A DNA stretch of 64,000 bases. Source: Heritagella_A intestinalis (GTDB lineage Bacteria; Bacillota; Clostridia; Oscillospirales; Acutalibacteraceae). Made by a program: the position numbers and the translations under genes. The notes under the pieces were generated by a model. It made no database searches and was not told where the DNA came from. It saw nothing but the letters and a program-made list of their open reading frames with translations. How positions within the stretch are numbered: the first letter of the stretch is position 1; every line of letters begins with the position of its first letter. Positions 59,954-64,000 of this stretch are shown one piece after another. The stretch lies in NCBI GenBank assembly GCA_904418995.1, contig CAJFQF010000003.1, positions 186,001 to 250,000 on the forward strand. Reading direction: 5' to 3'.

Positions 59954-62900
59954 TTAGGAGTGCTGCTTGCGGCGCTTCCCTGCACGGCCTGCAACCAGCG
60001 CAAAGCTCACAGTGAGGGCCAGCGCAGCGGGAAGGATCGCGGTGCTGTCTCCGGTCTGGGGGTTCTCGCCTGGCTGGGTATCGTCCGGAGAAGAGGGGGT
60101 GTCCCCGTTGCCGCCGTTGTTGCCGCCCAGCAGGGCAAAGGCTTGTTCTGCGGCCAGCAGGACGTCATAGTTGGAAACCAGTTCCTTCTGGGCGTTGGTG
60201 AGGCTGTCATAGGCCTCCCGGGCCGACTGAATGGCCTCGCCGCTGTCAGCGGTGACCGTGCCGATGGCGTCAATCAAATCCATGGCCTCCTGGGCGGCGG
60301 CCTGGTCGATTTCTTCCTGGCTCTTTTCGCCCACGTCCGTCAGGTCATAGATGCCGTTTTCCCCATTGGCAAAGCGCCGGTAGGCTTCCAGGGCATAGGC
60401 GATCTGGGAAGTGGCCATGCCGTCGGGGGTGTTGCTGCCGCCGAAGGTGGTAAAGCCATTTTCCAGCCGGAAGTCGTCCAGCTTGGCTACCAGGTTGTTG
60501 CTGCCGCGGGTGAAGCCGCTGTCCGGATCCAGAGGGTCAATGCCCAGAGAAACCAGGGCGGTGAGCACCTGAGCGGCGGAACAGCCGTTGTCAGCGCCCT
60601 CGGCCCAGTAGCCGCAATCATTGCGCATCTGGTCCTGCAGGTAAGTCAGGGCCTTTTCCACAGCCGCCTGCACCTGGGGGTACTGGCTGTTGTTGTAGGG
60701 GGCCAGGGCCTGAAGGGTCATGGCGGTGATGTCAATGCTGACGGTTCCGCTGTCAGAAAGGCCGAAGCCGCCGTTGTCGGGGTTCTGGTAGGTAAGGAGT
60801 CTTTCAATCAGCGTCTCCCGGTTCCACAGAGCGTCATCGGGAATTTCATATCCCTTGCTGTCCAGAGCCAGCAGAGTAAAGGCCGTCATGTTGGAAGAGA
60901 GACGGTCCAGATTGGAGTAGTTGTACATCCGCTCGATAATGTTGATGCCCTCGAGATCGGTGGGGTCCAGCCCCATGACTTCCAGGGTAGTGACAATGCG
61001 GAAATAGTCTGTGGGCAGGATGCGGGAGCCGCTTTTCAGCTCTTCCACCACGCTGCTGACATAATCGTTCAGGTCTGTCTGGCGCAGGGTGCCGCCGGAA
61101 CGGAGAATAGCGAAGATGCTCCACTCTGCCCCATAGATATAGTTGCCTTCCAGGGTGCCCTCCAGATATTCCTGGGCGTGCTGGATGTTCTGGGTCACAT
61201 AGCGGTCAAAGTCCAGCTCCACGGTTTCCTGGGATTCGGTGACGGTAACCGTGAAGGTAATGGGTTCCAGAGAGTTGGTTTCATCCAGAGGAGTGCCGGT
61301 CACAGTGACGGTGCCGGGCTGCAAAGCGGAAAGGGTGTGGGTGGTCTTCGTTACATAACCGCCGGAAGAGGAGAGCTCGTTGCTGACCTGGTCTTTTACC
61401 GAGACAATCCCTTCCTTGTCATAGGTCCAGGTAAAACGCTGCTCGGTGGCGTTTGCGGGGTTGGCCACGATGTCCAAATCAATGGAATCGTATTGCTTCA
61501 TAGTGTAAGAGGTCTGCTCCAGGCTGACGCCCTCCAAGGGGGTTTGATATTGGAAGGTGATGGTCAGGTTCTGGCTGACGGAAGGATTATCCACGCTGGT
61601 GACAGTGAACCGGGCCGTGCCGGACTTTTTGGGAACAATGCCGTTTCCATAGGTTTCCTGATACTCGGCAATTTCCGGATCATGGGAGGTCCAGATCACA
61701 TCTTTGACCGTAGCGTTAGAGGGTTCAATGGTTACGGTATAGCGGCTGTCCGGCGTCAGGCCGGTAGAGGTGATACCGGTATACTGATCCCCCAGGCCGT
61801 TCCAGCTGCTGATAGAAAAGGTTTCCGGGTATTCCACCGAGATCCCCGTGACTTCTATCCGCTGGGAAGTGGCGGTAAAGGAGGCCGTTACATCGGGCGC
61901 ATCGCCGACGGATACGGTGAAGGTGTGCTGGCCGGTAGTCTCTGCATAGAAAGCAATGGTATTGTTGCTGGAATCCAGCCAGATGTATGCGCCATCGTCA
62001 GCCTGGACTTCCAGGGCCTGCACCGGGATGGGAACATACTGGGAAGAGCCGGGGATTTTCCCCATAGCGGTGACGGTTTTGGTTTCGGTGCCGCTGAGAT
62101 AGACAGAGCTGGAAGCGCTCACTTCCCGGCCGTCCTGATACAGCTTCAGGTCGGTAATGCCGCTCTCCACTACTTTTAAAGTAAACGTGGCAATTTCCTC
62201 TGCATCGCCAAACAGGGGATTGGAGGAATACACGGTGGCTTCCCGCTCTCCCAAATGGGGATAGAAAATGCCGCCGGAAGAAATGTGAATGATGGAGTTT
62301 CCATCCTGGTCTTTTTCATTGCAGGACCAGTACGGGGAAATCCCCTGGGCGCCTTCCAGCTCAAAAGAACCCACATCCAGAGAGGAGAGGGTGATGGTGT
62401 TGTTCTCATCTGCTTCCGTAATGTGTCCGTCGTCATGGCGGAAAATCACCCTGGGAGAAGTGGCTTCCTCTCTGGGGGTGACCGTAATGGTGCAGGAGGC
62501 CTGCAATGCCCCAACCGAGGCGGTAATAACGGCAGAGCCAGCGCTTTTAGCCACGACCATGCCGTAAGCATCCACAGAAGCGACCTCCGGGTCACTGCTG
62601 GAGAAAGTGATGGAGTCCGTAGAGCCGGCAGGGGAAACGGTGGCGTTCAGGCGCAGTCCTTCCCCTTCTTCCAGCTGGGCGGAAGTGCGGTCCAGGGTAA
62701 TGCTTTCCGCGGAAACAGCGTTTACCGTTACCGGGATGGAGGTCTGGACCTGCTCGTTGGCCTGGGCGGTGATGGTGGCCTGGCCGGCGCCCACTGCATA
62801 GAGCATCCCGTCCGGCGTCACCTGTACCACGCTGGTGTCGTCAGAAGACCAGGTAACGGTGTCGGTAGCATCTTCGGGAACCAGTGTGGCGGTCAGCTGC

Positions 62901-63616
62901 TGGGATTCCCCGACATCCAGGGTGACGGATTCAGGGGTAACCGTAATATCCGTGGCGCTCTTTTCCGGGAAAGCAACAGACTCCAGTTCCTCAGCAACGC
63001 TGTTGACATCCCTTTGGGAGGTTCCCTGGGTCAGGGCGATTTCCAGGGCCCTGTCATACAGCTCCTGATTTTCCTGGATAGCTTCTTCGCTCATGGCGGC
63101 CAGAGTCTGGATCAGAACGTTTTTGTCAACCGACAGCGTTCCGGTTTCCTGGGAGCTGGAAGAATCCGTGTAGTCCTTCAGATTGCTGCCGTAATTATAA
63201 TTGTAGATCAGACGGACAACGTCGCCGTCCTGCAAAATTTTCTTAATACCCCGATGGGTGGAATTTACAAAAGTCCACCAGGCGTTGTCGCCTAAAAGGC
63301 TGTCCTCCACCGGGTCCCCATCGTTGGGAGCAACGGTAACGGACCACCACAAGGAGTCGTAAGTAACGGTGCCCTTGCCTTCATAGCCGGCGTTCAGGGC
63401 GTCCAGAGCGGTCATGCCGTCGGTGAGTTCCACCTGGGTGGGCGGCAGATAGTAGGTGGCCTGGCCGTCCTCGTCCACATATTCAATGGTGACGGAAACG
63501 GTCCCGGCACTCTTCGCGGTGCTTTGGGCGGCGGCAGGCAGGATGGCGCACACCGTCATCACCAAAACCAGCAGCAGGCTGGTCCAGCGCCGGAGCGCTT
63601 TGCTAGTTCGGTTCAT
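59954..63616 (-). CDS. Cell-wall-sorted DUF4430/Big_2/alpha-toroid protein, probable surface corrinoid-binding protein
   Basis: A 1220-residue exported protein. Signal peptide 1-30 (cut after PAAA); DUF4430 domain about 38-142 (TALDALNAGYEG, DNAWWTFVNSTHRGI); Big_2 Ig-like domains at about 222-300 and 302-380, with more Ig-like modules to about 795; alpha/alpha-toroid (prenyltransferase-like) about 800-1090, with helical pairs such as FRIVTTLEVMGLDP and NPDNGGFG; a helical segment (about 1095-1165); NPQTG near 1188, TM and RKRRK-like tail, a cell-wall sorting signal. DUF4430 and the toroid are the beta and alpha folds of vertebrate intrinsic factor/transcobalamin. A B12 riboswitch lies upstream. 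Corrinoid binding is inferred, not shown. Confidence 0.85.
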   Translation of the reverse strand: MNRTSKALRRWTSLLLVLVMTVCAILPAAAQSTAKSAGTVSVTIEYVDEDGQATYYLPPTQVELTDGMTALDALNAGYEGKGTVTYDSLWWSVTVAPNDGDPVEDSLLGDNAWWTFVNSTHRGIKKILQDGDVVRLIYNYNYGSNLKDYTDSSSSQETGTLSVDKNVLIQTLAAMSEEAIQENQELYDRALEIALTQGTSQRDVNSVAEELESVAFPEKSATDITVTPESVTLDVGESQQLTATLVPEDATDTVTWSSDDTSVVQVTPDGMLYAVGAGQATITAQANEQVQTSIPVTVNAVSAESITLDRTSAQLEEGEGLRLNATVSPAGSTDSITFSSSDPEVASVDAYGMVVAKSAGSAVITASVGALQASCTITVTPREEATSPRVIFRHDDGHITEADENNTITLSSLDVGSFELEGAQGISPYWSCNEKDQDGNSIIHISSGGIFYPHLGEREATVYSSNPLFGDAEEIATFTLKVVESGITDLKLYQDGREVSASSSVYLSGTETKTVTAMGKIPGSSQYVPIPVQALEVQADDGAYIWLDSSNNTIAFYAETTGQHTFTVSVGDAPDVTASFTATSQRIEVTGISVEYPETFSISSWNGLGDQYTGITSTGLTPDSRYTVTIEPSNATVKDVIWTSHDPEIAEYQETYGNGIVPKKSGTARFTVTSVDNPSVSQNLTITFQYQTPLEGVSLEQTSYTMKQYDSIDLDIVANPANATEQRFTWTYDKEGIVSVKDQVSNELSSSGGYVTKTTHTLSALQPGTVTVTGTPLDETNSLEPITFTVTVTESQETVELDFDRYVTQNIQHAQEYLEGTLEGNYIYGAEWSIFAILRSGGTLRQTDLNDYVSSVVEELKSGSRILPTDYFRIVTTLEVMGLDPTDLEGINIIERMYNYSNLDRLSSNMTAFTLLALDSKGYEIPDDALWNRETLIERLLTYQNPDNGGFGLSDSGTVSIDITAMTLQALAPYNNSQYPQVQAAVEKALTYLQDQMRNDCGYWAEGADNGCSAAQVLTALVSLGIDPLDPDSGFTRGSNNLVAKLDDFRLENGFTTFGGSNTPDGMATSQIAYALEAYRRFANGENGIYDLTDVGEKSQEEIDQAAAQEAMDLIDAIGTVTADSGEAIQSAREAYDSLTNAQKELVSNYDVLLAAEQAFALLGGNNGGNGDTPSSPDDTQPGENPQTGDSTAILPAALALTVSFALVAGRAGKRRKQHS

Positions 63617-63731
63617 AGTGCTGATTCCTTTCTAAAAAACGGATTTGATCATTGTGCAGTTGGGCTTCTTGGCCGGCCTCCCCCTTCCGAATTTTGCGGT
63701 TTTCACTCTGCACAGATATGCAAAAACATGC

Positions 63732-63768
63732 AAAAAACGGCTCGCAGACCTTGCTGCAAGCCGTTTTT
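63732..63768 (-). terminator. Attenuator terminator downstream of the cobalamin riboswitch
   Basis: On the minus strand ACGGCTTGCAG pairs with CTGCGAGCCGT, followed by TTTTTT. It sits between the aptamer and the surface-protein start codon. Confidence 0.88.
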
Positions 63769-63814
63769 ACGCAACACAAATATACGGCGCTGCTGATTAC
63801 CGTCAACGCACCGC

Positions 63815-63986
63815 GCATAATATGCAGGTCTTCTGGCTCCGGCGTCCTCGTCCATGCAGCCTTCCCGGTTCCCCAGTGGCGTTGTTTGCATCGACTCTTC
63901 CGTTACAGCGGCGGCCCCGCGCAGGATTTGCACCTGCTTCCCTTTTCATCCGCCCTCTCCAGGGGAGAGGTTGGAACATACTATGC
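63815..63986 (-). promoter_or_regulatory. Cobalamin riboswitch (AdoCbl type)
   Basis: On the minus strand: P1 arm GCATAGTATG (63986-63977) pairs with CATATTATGC (63824-63815). Conserved core motifs in order are GGGAAGCAGGTGCAAATCC, CGCTGTAACGG, GCCACTGGGG, CCGGGAAGGC, and the closing AGCCAGAAGACCTGC. Together these are the B12-box and core of the cobalamin riboswitch. Binding of the cofactor should favour the terminator at 63732-63768 and turn the surface-protein gene off when B12 is plentiful. Confidence 0.95.
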
Positions 63987-64000
63987 AGAATGATTCCATT

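Noticed and set aside
59960..62179. Plus-strand frame of 739 codons opposite the surface protein
   Set aside because: Shadow: overlaps the terminator region and lacks SD and domain signal, while the minus frame has signal peptide, domains and sorting signal.

Overview
The window is ordinary bacterial chromosome from a low-to-moderate-redundancy, fairly GC-rich Firmicute. The gene set (SepF, DivIVA, YlmH, BofA, RNase J, GdpP, YqeG, DUF2508, SipW/TasA, CD1247-type protein) and the gene order (gdpP-rplI-dnaB-tilS-hpt-ftsH; miaB-ylbF; mutS-mutL-miaA; sepF-ylmH-divIVA-lspA-rluD) point to Clostridia, most likely the Oscillospiraceae/Ruminococcaceae group of gut anaerobes. The genus is an inference from gene content only. 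No prophage, insertion sequence or CRISPR array was seen.

Layout. 1-1012: 3' part of kptA and a Trp-Asp-Thr tRNA cluster. 1043-4868: membrane protein, rpsU (58 codons), yqeG-aroQ, efp and a CD1247-type protein. 5037-11871: envelope glycan block with a CapD/FlaA1-type dehydratase, a long AT-rich gap, then a GT2-YfhO-GtrA operon typical of polyprenyl-phosphate-sugar wall or teichoic acid glycosylation. 11868-12118: a very small transcription unit (promoter, 37-codon ORF, terminator). 12186-15178: methyltransferase, unknown protein, cysteine desulfurase. 15346-26112: RNase J with a structured leader, then the c-di-AMP/replication/tRNA/protease block; its FtsH carries seven 14-residue Ser-rich repeats outside the membrane. 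26284-30521: a divergent type IIA topoisomerase pair. 30751-34474: secG, rnr, DUF2508, bofA, LysM protein. 34521-37059: HTH regulator and YhfC-like membrane protein, divergent. 37154-50972: miaB-ylbF, then a compact run from mutS to rluD with many 4-20 nt overlaps (mismatch repair, tRNA modification, cell division, lipoprotein processing). 51010-52172: candidate structured RNA and an aldose-epimerase-like gene. 52382-53783 (minus): SipW-TasA pair. 54022-56363 (minus): serC-serA. 56533-59821: DRTGG / HATPase / hydrogenase-like FeS protein / DRTGG / PHP cluster, probably a redox-sensing module.

59954-63986 (minus) is the most interesting part: a cobalamin riboswitch with a downstream transcription terminator controls a 1220-residue exported, cell-wall-sorted protein. 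This protein combines a DUF4430 domain (the fold of the beta domain of human intrinsic factor/transcobalamin) with Ig-like Big_2 domains and an alpha/alpha-toroid (the fold of the intrinsic factor alpha domain), ending in an NPQTG sorting signal. Riboswitch plus architecture suggest a surface corrinoid-capture protein of a Gram-positive bacterium.
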